From positions 1 through 64,000 of the forward strand of contig NZ_JAHNZV010000007.1 in the NCBI RefSeq assembly GCF_022267535.1: 64,000 nucleotides of DNA. The letters are read 5' to 3'. The translations under genes were made by a program, and so were the position numbers. This stretch comes from Psychromonas antarctica (GTDB lineage Bacteria > Pseudomonadota > Gammaproteobacteria > Enterobacterales > Psychromonadaceae). The notes beneath the pieces are model-generated. The model searched no databases. It was not told the origin of the DNA and saw only the letters and a list, made by a program, of their open reading frames with translations. Shown piece after piece: positions 38,736 to 49,431 of the stretch; the first letter of the stretch is position 1, and every line of letters begins with the position of its first letter.

Positions 38736-41006
38736 TTAGATTTTACATGCGCCGCCATCACAGTCGACATCTTCAATCACTTTTTCATCATCAGCACCGT
38801 CACGGGTATTGTGGTAATACAATGTTTTAAGACCCATTTTATACGCTATCAACAAATCTTTTAACAGTGTCGTCATCGGCACTCGACCGTCACCAAAATG
38901 CTTTGGATCATAGTTGGTATTGGCTGAAATAGCTTGATCAACAAATTTTTGCATAATACCAACCAGCTGCAAATAGCCCTGATTATTTGGCATGCTCCAC
39001 AATAACTCATAGTTGTCTTTATATTTATCAAATTCGGGCACAACTTGTTTCAAAATACCGTCTTTGCTGGCTTTAATACTGATAAATCCACGCGGCGGCT
39101 CAATACCGTTGGTCGCATTGGAGATCTGACTTGATGTTTCTGAGGGCATCAAGGCGGAGAGGGTGGAATTACGTAAACCATGCTTAACGATGTCGCTGCG
39201 TAATTTCTCCCAATCTAAGTGATAGGGTTCATCACACACTGCATCTAATGATTTTTTATAAGTATCAAGTGGTAAAATACCTTGTGAATAACGAGTCTCA
39301 TTAAATTTAGGGCAAGCACCGCGTTCAATAGCCAGTTTGTTGGATGCTTTTAACAGGTAAAACTGAATCGCTTCAAAAGTTTTATGGGTTAGATTATTGG
39401 CGCTGCCATCTGAGTATTTTACACCATTTTTAGCTAAATAATAAGCGTAGTTAATGACGCCTATTCCTAATGTCCGGCGTGCCATGCTGCTGTTTTCTGC
39501 CGCTTTAATTGGATAATCTTGGTAATCGAGCAAGTTATCCAGCGCACGCACTGTCAGCTCTGCAAGTTCTTCTAAGTCATCTAATGAATCAATTGCACCT
39601 AAGTTGAGAGCAGATAAAGTACAAAGCGCTATCTCTCCTTCTTCATCCATAATATGCTCAAGCGGTTTAGTTGGCAGGGCAATTTCCAAACATAAATTAC
39701 TTTGACGAATTGGCGCCACTTTACTGTCAAAGGGGCTGTGGGTATTACAGTGATCAACATTTTGAATATAAATACGTCCGGTACTTGCTCGCTCTTGCAT
39801 CAGTAATGAGAATAATTGCACGGCAGGAATTGCACGTTGGCGAATACTTGCATCCCCCTCATACAAAACATATAAGCGTTCAAATTCATCCTGATCTTCA
39901 AAGAAAGCATCATATAAACCAGGGACATCCGATGGACTGAACAGGGTGATTGATTGCTGGTCAATTAAACGTTGATAGAATAAACGTCCCAGTTGCACTC
40001 CGTAATCCAGATGGCGAACACGGTTCGATTCAATACCGCGGTTATTTTTGAGTACCAGTAAAGATTCTACTTCAAGATGCCAAATAGGATAGAAAACTGT
40101 CGCAGCACCGCCGCGCACGCCGCCTTGAGAACAGGATTTAACCGCTGTTTGAAAGTATTTATAAAAAGGGATACAGCCAGTGTGAAATGCTTCACCACCG
40201 CGAATAGTACTGCCTAGCGCGCGAATTCTACCGGCATTAATGCCGATGCCAGCGCGTTGTGATACATATTTAACAATTGAGCTCGCAGTGGCATTAATTG
40301 AATCTAGGCTATCACCTGTTTCAATTAATACACAGGAACTAAATTGACGCGTCGGCGTACGCACACCAGACATGATAGGCGTCGGTAATGAGATCTTAAA
40401 TTGCGAGGTCGCGTCATAAAAGCGTTTTACGTAATCTAGGCGCACAGATTTATCGTAATCTGCAAATAAACAGGCGGAAACGAGTAGATAAAGAAATTGT
40501 GCACTTTCATAAATTTCACCCGTTACCCGGTTTTGAATCAGATATTTCCCTTCAAGCTGTTTAACTGCAGCATAGGAAAAACTGAGGTCACGATCATGCT
40601 CGATGAATTGCTCCATCTCCTCAAATTCTTGCTTTGTGTAATCTTCAAGCAGGTGTGCATCATATTTGCCTTTAGAACACATTTTGCTGACATGTTCGAA
40701 CACGCTTGGGGGGGTGAAGCGGCGGTAAGCCTTTTTGCGCAGATGGAATACCGCAAGATGAGCTGCTAAATATTGATAATCTGGGGATTCTTCGGAAATA
40801 AGATCGGCTGCCGCTTTGATAATGGTTTCATGAATATCGTCGGTACGGATACCGTCATAAAATTGAATATGTGAGTTTAACTCAACCTGTGAAACTGAAA
40901 CGTTATTGAGACCTTCCGCGGCCCAAGTAATGACGCGGTGAATTTTTTCAAGGTCTATATGTTCTTTTTTACCATTACGCTTAGTGACAAACAGGTTCTT
41001 ATTCAT
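38736..41006 (-). CDS. nrdA: Class Ia ribonucleotide reductase, alpha subunit
   Basis: Catalytic and allosteric subunit. The 756 residues include the N-terminal ATP-cone (VTKRNGKKEHIDLEKIHRVI), catalytic cysteine regions TRQFSSCVLIETGDSLDSI and PIRQSNLCLEI, and the C-terminal CxxxxC (CDGGACKI) that re-reduces the active site. E. coli NrdA has 761. First gene of nrdA-nrdB-yfaE; 121 nt separate it from nrdB. Upstream NrdR boxes suggest repression when dNTP/ATP is high. Confidence 0.97.
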   Translation of the reverse strand: MNKNLFVTKRNGKKEHIDLEKIHRVITWAAEGLNNVSVSQVELNSHIQFYDGIRTDDIHETIIKAAADLISEESPDYQYLAAHLAVFHLRKKAYRRFTPPSVFEHVSKMCSKGKYDAHLLEDYTKQEFEEMEQFIEHDRDLSFSYAAVKQLEGKYLIQNRVTGEIYESAQFLYLLVSACLFADYDKSVRLDYVKRFYDATSQFKISLPTPIMSGVRTPTRQFSSCVLIETGDSLDSINATASSIVKYVSQRAGIGINAGRIRALGSTIRGGEAFHTGCIPFYKYFQTAVKSCSQGGVRGGAATVFYPIWHLEVESLLVLKNNRGIESNRVRHLDYGVQLGRLFYQRLIDQQSITLFSPSDVPGLYDAFFEDQDEFERLYVLYEGDASIRQRAIPAVQLFSLLMQERASTGRIYIQNVDHCNTHSPFDSKVAPIRQSNLCLEIALPTKPLEHIMDEEGEIALCTLSALNLGAIDSLDDLEELAELTVRALDNLLDYQDYPIKAAENSSMARRTLGIGVINYAYYLAKNGVKYSDGSANNLTHKTFEAIQFYLLKASNKLAIERGACPKFNETRYSQGILPLDTYKKSLDAVCDEPYHLDWEKLRSDIVKHGLRNSTLSALMPSETSSQISNATNGIEPPRGFISIKASKDGILKQVVPEFDKYKDNYELLWSMPNNQGYLQLVGIMQKFVDQAISANTNYDPKHFGDGRVPMTTLLKDLLIAYKMGLKTLYYHNTRDGADDEKVIEDVDCDGGACKI

Positions 41007-41633
41007 TCGGGTTCCCTTTTTCTAGTAGCTGGAATATGGCTTTAATTGACTTTGCAAGTGAAACGCCAAAACACTACATCTTGTGCTTTATTTTTGAGTG
41101 GGACACAAGATAAAGCTTTTTGAGTTTTTATCAAGTGAATATTTTCCTGTCTTAAGTGGATTGTTTTGTGAATAAATAGGCAATGAAAAAATAGGTTAGT
41201 GGTGACTAACATTAAGCTTTAGGTCAGCGTTGTTTGTTGTAAAATGCAATGCTTATTTGTAAAAATAAATAACTAAAAAAAGCGAGGTTGTTAAGCAAAA
41301 ATTATTTGTAGAATGTGTCGTTCGTGGCTCCTTTTTGCTCGCGCAACTGCATCGCAAATATTAAGGTGTAGCAAGAACACGGTTGATTAGCGCTTTGAAA
41401 TGCTCAATGCGGTTTGTTCACTTTTTTACACGTCATCAATCTAAATGTATTTATCTGCAGTTAACTCGGACATCAAGGCAGATCATGTAGATCATTGGTT
41501 ATTGTCATCGTAAACATTGTAATGGCGTATTCGTTTTCGAGTTAACGCCATGTAGGGCAACCATAGAGACAAACATTTTTTTTGTGATCGTCTTATTGTA
41601 GCAACAAGTTAGGGGGGGGGGGACTTTGGCTAA
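41007..41633. other. Intergenic region between ubiG and nrdA
   Basis: About 627 bp. The nrdA-proximal part holds the NrdR box pair. Further away are an inverted repeat GTTAACTCG (41460-41468) with CGAGTTAAC (41538-41546), an overlapping stem ATGGCGT/ACGCCAT (41522-41528 with 41545-41551), and a run of 11 G at 41612-41622 just past the ubiG stop. No gene recognised. Confidence 0.5.
41071..41118 (-). promoter_or_regulatory. nrdA: NrdR box pair upstream of nrdA
   Basis: ACACTACATCTTGTGC (41071-41086) and ACACAAGATAAAGCTT (41103-41118) resemble the 16-bp NrdR consensus ACACWATATATWGTGT. Their starts are 32 bp apart, about three helical turns, as is typical. They lie 65-112 bp upstream of the nrdA start. 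Confidence 0.65.
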
Positions 41634-42356
41634 TCAACGCTTCTGGCAACGTAACATATAATTTACATCCACATTGCGGGTGATTATAAATTCACCGGCT
41701 AAAACATTAAATTCTACGCCACAGAGATCTTCACACGTTAAGGTGGTTTTATCGATTGCTGCTAGAAGTTGTGAAGGGCGGATAAATTTTTCATATTCAT
41801 GCGTCCCTTTGGGAACCCATTTCAAAACGTACTCTGCGCCTAAAATCATCATTATATAGGCTTTAAAGGTTTTATTGATGGTAGAAAAATAGACGCTACC
41901 ACCGGATTTTACCATATCGCAACAGGCTTGAATAATAGCGGCCGGATCAGGTACATGTTCCAGCATCTCCATGCAAGTGACCAGATCAAACTGATCCTTA
42001 TGTAACGCGGCGAATGCTTCAGCCGTTGTTTTTTGGTAATCAAGGGACGTTTGTGTTTCCAACGCATGTAAGCGGGCAATTTGCAGTGATGCTTCCGCCA
42101 TATCAATAGCAATTACTTTTGCACCTTGTTTTGCCATGCTCTCGGCGAGAATGCCACCACCGCAGCCGACGTCTACGACTGTTTTACCAAATAAACCCTC
42201 AACCCCCTGCTCAATATAGGCAAGCCGAGTCGGATTAAGCAGATGCAGTGGTTTAAAATCCCCTTCGAGATCCCACCACTGCTCCGCCATTGCGGAAAAT
42301 TTAGCAATCTCTTTAGGATCGACATTATCTGTAATTGAATCATTGTTTGAGGACAT
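41634..42356 (-). CDS. ubiG: Ubiquinone biosynthesis O-methyltransferase UbiG
   Basis: SAM-dependent methyltransferase for both O-methylations of ubiquinone. The 240 residues have [31 protein letters not shown] at the N-terminus, SAM motif [26 protein letters not shown] and C-terminal [10 protein letters not shown], all as in E. coli UbiG (240). I chose the ATG at 42356. An ATG ten codons upstream (42386) is also in frame but would lie at the presumed transcription start. Divergent from gyrA, conserved order, but separated by a MITE. Confidence 0.93.
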   Translation of the reverse strand: MSSNNDSITDNVDPKEIAKFSAMAEQWWDLEGDFKPLHLLNPTRLAYIEQGVEGLFGKTVVDVGCGGGILAESMAKQGAKVIAIDMAEASLQIARLHALETQTSLDYQKTTAEAFAALHKDQFDLVTCMEMLEHVPDPAAIIQACCDMVKSGGSVYFSTINKTFKAYIMMILGAEYVLKWVPKGTHEYEKFIRPSQLLAAIDKTTLTCEDLCGVEFNVLAGEFIITRNVDVNYMLRCQKR

Positions 42357-42386
42357 GGGATTTACCCTATTATCTAAAGTATGCAT

Positions 42387-42415
42387 ATTATACCCATGTT
42401 ACTTCAAGGTGCAAA
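42387..42415 (-). promoter_or_regulatory. ubiG: Candidate ubiG promoter at the MITE/chromosome junction
   Basis: A perfect -10 TATAAT (42387-42392) straddles the MITE end: two bases come from the element, two from the TA duplication and the rest from the flank. A 17-nt spacer leads to TTTGCA (42410-42415, 4/6 to TTGACA), all inside the MITE. It is 31 nt upstream of the chosen start. Confidence 0.5.
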
Positions 42416-42657
42416 ATCAGCAAGCCAAATCGCAATTAGATGCACGGCATAAAATCGCAGTGTGGTGGCTCTACATTGATATTTTATGACCACGCAGAGG
42501 AGTACAAATTGACTTGCTAGCGATGTCTCAGGTTGAAAACGCGCATGCGTTACAATATTCGATTAACGCAGCTACTCACTCGAAAGGCCCTCCATGTTGT
42601 GTCATATTGCGGCCTTCTAGCAGAGTCCTGTTAAATCACCTTGATCTATCATGGGTA
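42391..42657. mobile_element. MITE family 1, copy B (267 bp)
   Basis: Ends TACCCATGTTACTTCAAGGT and, inverted, TACCCATGATAGATCAAGGT; flanked by TA at 42389-42390 and 42658-42659. The left about 135 bp align well with the reverse complement of copy A (11563-12020), including CTACATTGATATTTTAT; the right half has diverged apart from the terminus. No credible ORF. It sits in the ubiG-gyrA divergent intergenic region. Confidence 0.85.
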
Positions 42658-42872
42658 TATAACCTGATAATTTTAATAATAAATTCATTCTTTAGCGTAG
42701 CGTTTTACAACGTTAGTCCCTTTCATGCCTCTTTTTAACGAGAGATTGTGCATTAACCCATATTCAGACGAACATTTGCTGTGAATGCGTTTATTCATTG
42801 TATATTTATGTTATTATGCGCAACTCACAAAATTCAATCGATTATTACAATAAATTAAGGATTTAGGTCTCT
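42658..42872 (+). other. gyrA upstream region
   Basis: About 215 bp between the MITE and gyrA. A TATTAT at about 42812-42817 is a possible -10 with only a weak -35. TAAGGATTT near the start offers a ribosome site. Nothing else recognised. Confidence 0.35.
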
Positions 42873-45614
42873 ATGAGCGAATTTGCCTCTGACGTTTCTC
42901 CAATCAACATTGAAGATGAATTAAAGAACTCTTATCTTGATTATGCCATGAGCGTTATTGTTGGGCGAGCCTTGCCCGACGTACGCGACGGTCTGAAACC
43001 GGTTCACCGCCGTGTTTTATTTGCAATGAGTGTATTGCGTAATGACTGGAATAAACCTTACAAAAAATCAGCACGTGTTGTTGGTGATGTGATCGGTAAA
43101 TATCATCCTCATGGTGATTCTGCGGTGTATGACACCATAGTGCGAATGGCGCAGCCCTTTTCGTTACGTTATATGCTAATTGATGGACAAGGTAACTTCG
43201 GATCCGTCGATGGTGATAGTGCTGCGGCAATGCGTTATACGGAAATCCGTATGGACAAAATTGCTCATGAATTATTAGCCGATCTCGATAAAGAAACGGT
43301 TGATTATGTGCCTAACTATGATGGTACCGAATTAATTCCTGAAGTGATGCCAACCAAAGTACCGAACCTGTTAATTAATGGTTCATCGGGCATTGCAGTC
43401 GGTATGGCGACAAATATTCCGCCACATAACTTAGGTGAAGTGATTGACGGTTGTTTAGCGTTGATCGAAAATCCAGAGCTAACCATTAATGAACTGATTG
43501 AATATATCCCCGGCCCAGATTTTCCAACTGCCGCGATTATTAATGGTCGTAAAGGCATTATTGATGGCTACCATACCGGCCGCGGTATCATTAAAATCCG
43601 TGCTAAAGCTGATATTGAAGTGAATGGGAAAACGGGGCGTGAAACGATCGTTGTTCATGAACTGCCTTACCAAGTTAACAAAGCGCGTTTAATTGAGAAA
43701 ATTGCGGATCTAGTAAAAGATAAAAAAATTGAAGGGATCAGTGCACTGCGTGATGAGTCAGACAAAGACGGCATGCGTATGGTGGTCGAAGTTAAACGTG
43801 GTGAAGTGGGGGAGGTTATTTTAAATAATCTTTACGCACAAACACAGATGCAGGTTTCATTTGGTATTAATGCGGTCGCATTAGACCACGGTCAGCCAAA
43901 ACTGTTTAACCTCAAAGAGATGCTCGAAGCATTTATTCTGCATCGCCGCGAAGTGGTTACTCGGCGCACGGTATTTGAGCTTAAAAAAGCCAGAGAGCGC
44001 GCGCATATTCTTGAAGGATTAGCTATTTCGTTGGCTAATATTGAACCTGTCATTGCATTGATTCGCCATTGTGCGACACCTGCTGAAGCGAAAACTGCCC
44101 TGCAATCTCAAGGGTGGCAGTTAGGTAATGTATCGGCCATGCTAGAAGCTTCAGGCGTAGATGCGGCTCGCCCAGACGGTTTGGCTGTTGAGTTTGGTGT
44201 ACGTGATAATCAATACTTTATGACTGAGATTCAAGCACAAGCTATTCTCGATTTACGGCTACATAAATTAACAGGTTTAGAGCACGAAAAAATATTAAGT
44301 GAATACAAAGAGCTGCTTGACTTGATTGCAGCACTGCTCTTTATACTCGGCAGCCCGGCTCGTTTGATGGAAGTTATTCGTGAAGAGTTAGTTGAAATTA
44401 GAGCAAACTTTGCCGATCCTCGTCGCACAGAAATCACCGCAAGTGAAACAGATCTGTGCATGGAAGATCTTATTAATGAAGAAGATGTTGTTGTCACGCT
44501 TTCTCATGAGGGCTATGTCAAATACCAGCCGCTAACCGATTACGAAGCGCAACGTCGCGGCGGTAAAGGTAAAGCAGCCACTAAGATGAAAGATGAAGAC
44601 TTTATCGAAAAATTATTAGTGGCCAGTACGCATGATACCATCCTCTGCTTCTCAACACGCGGCCGCTTATACTGGCTGAAAGTGTTTAATTTACCCTTAG
44701 CTTCCCGTCAAGCGCGTGGTCGTCCAATTGTCAATATTTTACCACTGGAAGAGGGCGAGCGTATTACTGCGATTCTGCCTGTGCGTGAATATGAAGATGA
44801 CAAATTTGTGTTTATGGCAACGGCGAATGGAACTGTTAAGAAAACCGCTTTAAGTGCTTATAGCCGTCCGCGAGCAAGTGGCTTGATTGCTATCAACTTA
44901 AATGAAGATAATGAATTGATCGGTGTTCAACTGACCGATGGTTCAAACGAGATAATGATCTTTTCTGATGCGGGTAAAGTCGTACGCTTTAAAGAAGCGG
45001 AAGAAATTGCTGTAGTAGATGAAAATGGTGCCCCCGTTGTAGATGAGAATGGCAACCAAGAAATTAAGTTCAAGGGTGTTCGCCCAATGGGACGTACTGC
45101 AACAGGTGTACGCGGTATTAAGCTTAAAGAGGGCGAAAAAGTTGTATCTTTGATTGTGCCAAACGAAACGGGGCATATCTTAACAACAACTGAAAATGGT
45201 TATGGAAAACGTACAGCACTTGCCGATTACTCACCTAAGAGTCGCGCAACACAAGGTGTCATATCCATTAAGGTAAGTGCACGTAACGGCAAAGTAGTTG
45301 GCGCAGTTCAAGTTGATGAAAACGATGAAATCATGCTGATCTCTAATCGAGGTACGTTAGTACGTACTCCAGTTAGCGGGGTTTCAATTGTTGGACGTAA
45401 CACACAAGGTGTGACGTTAATCAAAACGCGTGAAGATGAAAAGATTGTTGCTTTGCAACGCATTGATGAAATTAAGGATGTGCCTGTTTACGAAGAGGAC
45501 GGTGAGACTGTTGAAAGTGAAACAGTATTACCGAGTGCAGATCAAGAAACAGTTGAAGATGTCACATCAGAAGATGTCACATCAGAAGATGTGCAATCTG
45601 AGTCTCAAGAATAA
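42873..45614 (+). CDS. gyrA: DNA gyrase subunit A
   Basis: Cleavage/rejoining subunit of gyrase, which introduces negative supercoils. The 913 residues include the catalytic Y122 in [10 protein letters not shown]83 and D87 in the quinolone region [11 protein letters not shown] (the wild-type, susceptible-type residues), and the GyrA box QRRGGKG in the C-terminal pinwheel. Compared with E. coli (875) there is an acidic insertion around [14 protein letters not shown] in a CTD blade and a longer acidic tail with TSEDV repeats. Followed by a strong UUCG-loop terminator. Confidence 0.97.
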   Translation: MSEFASDVSPINIEDELKNSYLDYAMSVIVGRALPDVRDGLKPVHRRVLFAMSVLRNDWNKPYKKSARVVGDVIGKYHPHGDSAVYDTIVRMAQPFSLRYMLIDGQGNFGSVDGDSAAAMRYTEIRMDKIAHELLADLDKETVDYVPNYDGTELIPEVMPTKVPNLLINGSSGIAVGMATNIPPHNLGEVIDGCLALIENPELTINELIEYIPGPDFPTAAIINGRKGIIDGYHTGRGIIKIRAKADIEVNGKTGRETIVVHELPYQVNKARLIEKIADLVKDKKIEGISALRDESDKDGMRMVVEVKRGEVGEVILNNLYAQTQMQVSFGINAVALDHGQPKLFNLKEMLEAFILHRREVVTRRTVFELKKARERAHILEGLAISLANIEPVIALIRHCATPAEAKTALQSQGWQLGNVSAMLEASGVDAARPDGLAVEFGVRDNQYFMTEIQAQAILDLRLHKLTGLEHEKILSEYKELLDLIAALLFILGSPARLMEVIREELVEIRANFADPRRTEITASETDLCMEDLINEEDVVVTLSHEGYVKYQPLTDYEAQRRGGKGKAATKMKDEDFIEKLLVASTHDTILCFSTRGRLYWLKVFNLPLASRQARGRPIVNILPLEEGERITAILPVREYEDDKFVFMATANGTVKKTALSAYSRPRASGLIAINLNEDNELIGVQLTDGSNEIMIFSDAGKVVRFKEAEEIAVVDENGAPVVDENGNQEIKFKGVRPMGRTATGVRGIKLKEGEKVVSLIVPNETGHILTTTENGYGKRTALADYSPKSRATQGVISIKVSARNGKVVGAVQVDENDEIMLISNRGTLVRTPVSGVSIVGRNTQGVTLIKTREDEKIVALQRIDEIKDVPVYEEDGETVESETVLPSADQETVEDVTSEDVTSEDVQSESQE
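45555..45592 (+). repeat. gyrA: 15-bp tandem repeat in the gyrA 3' end
   Basis: GAAGATGTCACATCA occurs twice in a row and a third time partially. It encodes EDVTS repeats in the acidic C-terminal tail, so copy number can change without frameshift. Confidence 0.8.
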
Positions 45615-45633
45615 ACAATTCAGACAGTAAAAT

Positions 45634-45660
45634 AAGCGGCTTCGGCCGCTTGTTTTTTTT
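45634..45660 (+). terminator. Terminator of gyrA
   Basis: AAGCGGC-TTCG-GCCGCTT, a 7-bp stem with a UUCG tetraloop, followed by eight T. Confidence 0.92.
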
Positions 45661-45672
45661 AAGAGAAATAAT

Positions 45673-46761
45673 ATGACAAAAATATTTAATTTCTGTGCTG
45701 GACCCGCAATGTTACCTGAAGCGGTTATGCAAAAAGCACAACAAGAGTTTTGTAATTGGCAAAATCTGGGTGTTTCTGTGATGGAAGTAAGCCACCGCAG
45801 CCCAGAATTTGTTGCGATGGCACAACAGGCAGAGCAAGACTTGCGTGAACTGATGGCTATTCCCGATAATTATAAGGTGCTATTTTGCCATGGCGGCGGG
45901 CGCGGGCAGTTTGCTGCTGTGCCACTTAATCTGCTTGATAGTAAACTCAATGCAGATTACTTATTAACCGGGCAATGGTCAAAATATGCGGTTGCTGAAG
46001 CTAAAAAACATGCACGAATTGCAGAAACCAATATTCTCACCACGACGACAGACGGTAAGATAAGCGTTCGCCCTTGTGCTGATTGGAAAATTAATGCGGG
46101 CGCGGCTTATGTGCATTACTGCCCGAATGAGACCATTGAGGGGATTGAACTCTTTGATATCCCGGAAACCGGTGTTGTGCCGTTAGTCGCTGATATGAGC
46201 TCAACTATTTTGTCACGTCCTATCGACGTTTCAAAATTTGGTGTTATTTACGCAGGGGCACAAAAAAACATCGGTCCATCTGGCCTAGCTATCGTCATTG
46301 TACGTGATGACTTGATTGGTAAAGCGCGGCAAACAATTCCCGCTATTTTTGATTATAAAATACAAGCAGATGCGGATTCTATGTATAACACGCCACCAAC
46401 GTATGCTTGGTATCTTGCTGGATTAGTTTTTAAATGGCTCCTTGAACAGGGGGGCGTGGTTGAAATTGAAAAGAAAAATATCGCTAAAGCAGCTCTACTT
46501 TATAACTTTATCGATCAATCTACATTTTATGCCAATAATATTGATAAAAGCGTACGTAGTCGTATGAATGTGCCTTTTGCGTTAATCAATGAAGGCCTCA
46601 ATGAAGCTTTCTTAATTGAGTCAAAAGCGGCAGGATTATTAACACTTAAAGGCCATAAAATAGTGGGCGGGATGCGTGCCAGCCTTTACAATGCGATGCC
46701 GATTGAAGGTGTGCAGGCGTTAGTTGATTTTATGACTGCTTTTGAGAAAAAATACGCTTAA
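45673..46761 (+). CDS. serC: Phosphoserine aminotransferase
   Basis: PLP enzyme of serine (and PLP) biosynthesis. The 362 residues start [12 protein letters not shown] and carry the PLP lysine in [13 protein letters not shown] and the [12 protein letters not shown] phosphate loop. Length matches E. coli (362). Starts 12 nt after the gyrA terminator T-run. First of three genes serC-hisC-aroA. Confidence 0.96.
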   Translation: MTKIFNFCAGPAMLPEAVMQKAQQEFCNWQNLGVSVMEVSHRSPEFVAMAQQAEQDLRELMAIPDNYKVLFCHGGGRGQFAAVPLNLLDSKLNADYLLTGQWSKYAVAEAKKHARIAETNILTTTTDGKISVRPCADWKINAGAAYVHYCPNETIEGIELFDIPETGVVPLVADMSSTILSRPIDVSKFGVIYAGAQKNIGPSGLAIVIVRDDLIGKARQTIPAIFDYKIQADADSMYNTPPTYAWYLAGLVFKWLLEQGGVVEIEKKNIAKAALLYNFIDQSTFYANNIDKSVRSRMNVPFALINEGLNEAFLIESKAAGLLTLKGHKIVGGMRASLYNAMPIEGVQALVDFMTAFEKKYA

Positions 46762-46802
46762 TAAAAAAGTTTAAATTTCAGTTAATGTATCGAGGCTAAC
46801 AG

Positions 46803-47912
46803 ATGAGTTGTGACTTTTTAGAGCTTGCTAATAGTGCGGTGCAAACATTGCACCCTTACCAAGCGGGCAAACCAACGGATGAGTTGGAACGTGAATTGGG
46901 TATTTCTGATATTGTAAAACTGGCTTCTAATGAAAACCCACTGGGTTTAAGTGCTGCCGTTAAATCGGCTTTACAAGAAGAATTATGCGGACTAACTCGC
47001 TACCCCGATGCAAATGGTTATTACCTCAAAGAAGCACTGGCCAATAAATATGGTGTTGAGTTGAACCAAGTAACCTTAGGTAATGGCTCCAACGATCTGC
47101 TTGAGTTGATTGCCCGAGCATTTGTAAACACTGAAAATGAAGTGATTTTCGCGCAGCATGCTTTTGTGGTTTATCCACTTGTTACCCAAGCAATCGGTGC
47201 AAAATCGGTGCTTGTGCCCGCTAAAAATTACGGTCATGATTTAGATGCGATGGCCGCTGCCATCACGACTAAGAGCAAACTGATTTTTATCGCCAATCCC
47301 AATAATCCAACGGGTACTTTTTTGCAACAAGATGCGCTTTACGCTTTCTTAGCTAAAGTACCTGAAACTGTTTTAGTGGTATTGGATGAAGCCTATTTTG
47401 AATATGCCGATCCAGCGCTTCGTGGTAATGCTATTGAGTGGATTAAAACTTTCCCTAATCTGATTGTATCACGCACCTTCTCCAAAGCTTATGGTTTAGC
47501 TGGACTGCGTATAGGTTACACTATCTCCAATGCACAAATCGCTGCTATTTTAAATCGTCTCCGTCAACCTTTTAACTGTAACGCATTAGCGCTTAAAGCT
47601 GCACAGACTGTTTTACAAGACGATCAATACTTACAAGATGTTATTCAACTAAATAATGCGGGCATGGCTGATTTAAGTGCGTTTTTTAGTGCCTATGGGC
47701 TTGATTTTATTCCCTCAATGGGTAACTTTATTAGCGTCGATGTGCAGCAATCAGGGGATCTGGTTTACCAAGGTTTGCTGCAAGAGGGAGTGATTGTTCG
47801 CCCTGTGACAGGTTATGGTCTACCTCATCATCTACGCATTAGTATCGGCACTGAAACTGAAAACCAACGTTTTAAACAAGCTTTGATTAAAGTGCTTAAG
47901 TTAGAAAGTTAA
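46803..47912 (+). CDS. hisC: Histidinol-phosphate aminotransferase (HisC2 type)
   Basis: Class I/II aminotransferase. The 369 residues include LASNENPLG, the [14 protein letters not shown] substrate region, NPNNPTG and the PLP lysine in [17 protein letters not shown]. Because it sits between serC and aroA and not in a his operon, it may serve aromatic amino acid transamination as well as histidine synthesis, as HisC2/HisH-like enzymes do in other bacteria. The histidine assignment itself is by family. Confidence 0.88.
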   Translation: MSCDFLELANSAVQTLHPYQAGKPTDELERELGISDIVKLASNENPLGLSAAVKSALQEELCGLTRYPDANGYYLKEALANKYGVELNQVTLGNGSNDLLELIARAFVNTENEVIFAQHAFVVYPLVTQAIGAKSVLVPAKNYGHDLDAMAAAITTKSKLIFIANPNNPTGTFLQQDALYAFLAKVPETVLVVLDEAYFEYADPALRGNAIEWIKTFPNLIVSRTFSKAYGLAGLRIGYTISNAQIAAILNRLRQPFNCNALALKAAQTVLQDDQYLQDVIQLNNAGMADLSAFFSAYGLDFIPSMGNFISVDVQQSGDLVYQGLLQEGVIVRPVTGYGLPHHLRISIGTETENQRFKQALIKVLKLES

Positions 47913-47947
47913 GCTGTCGCGATCAGATTATAAAAACAGAGAGTATT

Positions 47948-49234
47948 ATGGAACAACTATTATTAAACCCTATTGCTAAAGTCGATGGTGAAATTAACCT
48001 CCCCGGTTCAAAGAGTCTCTCTAATCGGGCTTTACTCTTGGCTGCCTTAGCAAAAGGCACAACCACACTGAGCAATCTATTAGACAGTGACGATATACGT
48101 CATATGTTAAATGCCTTAAAAAAGTTGGGCGTAAAGTATCAGCTTTCGACAGATAAAAAATGCTGCGTTGTGGAAGGGTTGGGTAGAGCGTTTAATACCG
48201 AGGAACAGGGCGTTTTGGAACTGTTTCTAGGGAATGCTGGTACCGCGATGCGCCCGCTTTGTGCTGCGCTTTGTTTGGGACAAGGTGAATATCTGTTAAC
48301 CGGTGAAGCGCGTATGTTTGAGCGGCCAATTGGTAGTTTAGTCGATGCATTAAAACAGGCTGGCGCTAATATTACTTATCTAAAAGATGAAAATTACCCA
48401 CCACTTAAAATCAAAGGTACGGGGCTTCAAGGTGGCAAAATTCAGATTGATGGCAGTGTATCCAGTCAGTTTTTAACCGCATTTTTAATGTCCGCCCCGA
48501 TGGCCACGCAAGAGACAACAATTGAAATTGTTGGTGAGTTGGTTTCTAAACCCTATATCAAAATTACTTTGCAAATTATGCAAGACTTTGGTGTTGAAGT
48601 TGAGAATGACAACTATCAACGTTTTGTGATTAAAGCCGGACAAACCTATACAGCTCCGGGGGATTATTTAGTGGAAGGCGATGCGTCATCCGCTTCTTAT
48701 TTTCTGGCGGCTGGGGCGATTGCTGGCGGCAGCATTAAAGTGACTGGCATTGGCAAAAAATCGGTACAGGGTGATATTCAATTTGCCGATGTCCTCGAGG
48801 CGATGGGGGCAAATATAGAGTGGGGCGATGATTATATTAAAGCCAGCAAGGGTGAGCTCAAAGCTATCGATATGGATATGAACCATATTCCCGATGCGGC
48901 GATGACCATCGCTGTCGCTGCACTTTTTGCACAGGGCACCACTAAAATCCGCAATGTATACAACTGGCGTGTTAAAGAAACCGACCGTTTATACGCGATG
49001 GCCACCGAGCTGCGTAAAGTAGGGGCAACGGTTGTTGAAGGGCATGATTTTATTGAGGTGACGCCGCCGACTAAAATTATTCATGCTGCCATTGATACCT
49101 ATGATGATCATCGTATGGCGATGTGTTTTTCATTAGTGGCGTTAAGCGATACACCGGTCACCATTAATGACCCTAAATGCACATCGAAAACATTCCCCGA
49201 TTATTTTGAGAAGTTGGCTTCGGTGAGTTTGTAA
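47948..49234 (+). CDS. aroA: 3-phosphoshikimate 1-carboxyvinyltransferase (EPSP synthase)
   Basis: Shikimate-pathway enzyme joining phosphoenolpyruvate to shikimate-3-phosphate. The 428 residues show the class I signature [18 protein letters not shown] and [13 protein letters not shown], plus [10 protein letters not shown]. Length equals E. coli AroA (427). Ends the serC-hisC-aroA unit. The following 196 bp have a weak possible terminator AGATCTT/AAGATCT at 49305-49330. Confidence 0.97.
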   Translation: MEQLLLNPIAKVDGEINLPGSKSLSNRALLLAALAKGTTTLSNLLDSDDIRHMLNALKKLGVKYQLSTDKKCCVVEGLGRAFNTEEQGVLELFLGNAGTAMRPLCAALCLGQGEYLLTGEARMFERPIGSLVDALKQAGANITYLKDENYPPLKIKGTGLQGGKIQIDGSVSSQFLTAFLMSAPMATQETTIEIVGELVSKPYIKITLQIMQDFGVEVENDNYQRFVIKAGQTYTAPGDYLVEGDASSASYFLAAGAIAGGSIKVTGIGKKSVQGDIQFADVLEAMGANIEWGDDYIKASKGELKAIDMDMNHIPDAAMTIAVAALFAQGTTKIRNVYNWRVKETDRLYAMATELRKVGATVVEGHDFIEVTPPTKIIHAAIDTYDDHRMAMCFSLVALSDTPVTINDPKCTSKTFPDYFEKLASVSL

Positions 49235-49431
49235 TGTTTTCTCGTTAGAGTGGCCTTGCGGAAGTGTGGGCGGCCCGCTATATTAGTTGAATAGTTTTGG
49301 GTGTAGATCTTTTTAGTCGGAACAAGATCTTTTAAAATTCAATGAATTACAAATAAATAAAGCAACAAGAAGAGCTTTTTGTGGTGCTTGTTAAGCTACC
49401 ACACACAACAAGCAACCCCAAAAGGCCTTCT

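Noticed and set aside
41612-41622. Phase-variable switch at the G11 tract
   Set aside because: The tract is outside any open frame (past the ubiG stop), so slippage would not change a protein.
42514-42738. Plus-strand ORF across the end of MITE-1B
   Set aside because: Spans the MITE end and flank, with no ribosome site; chance frame.
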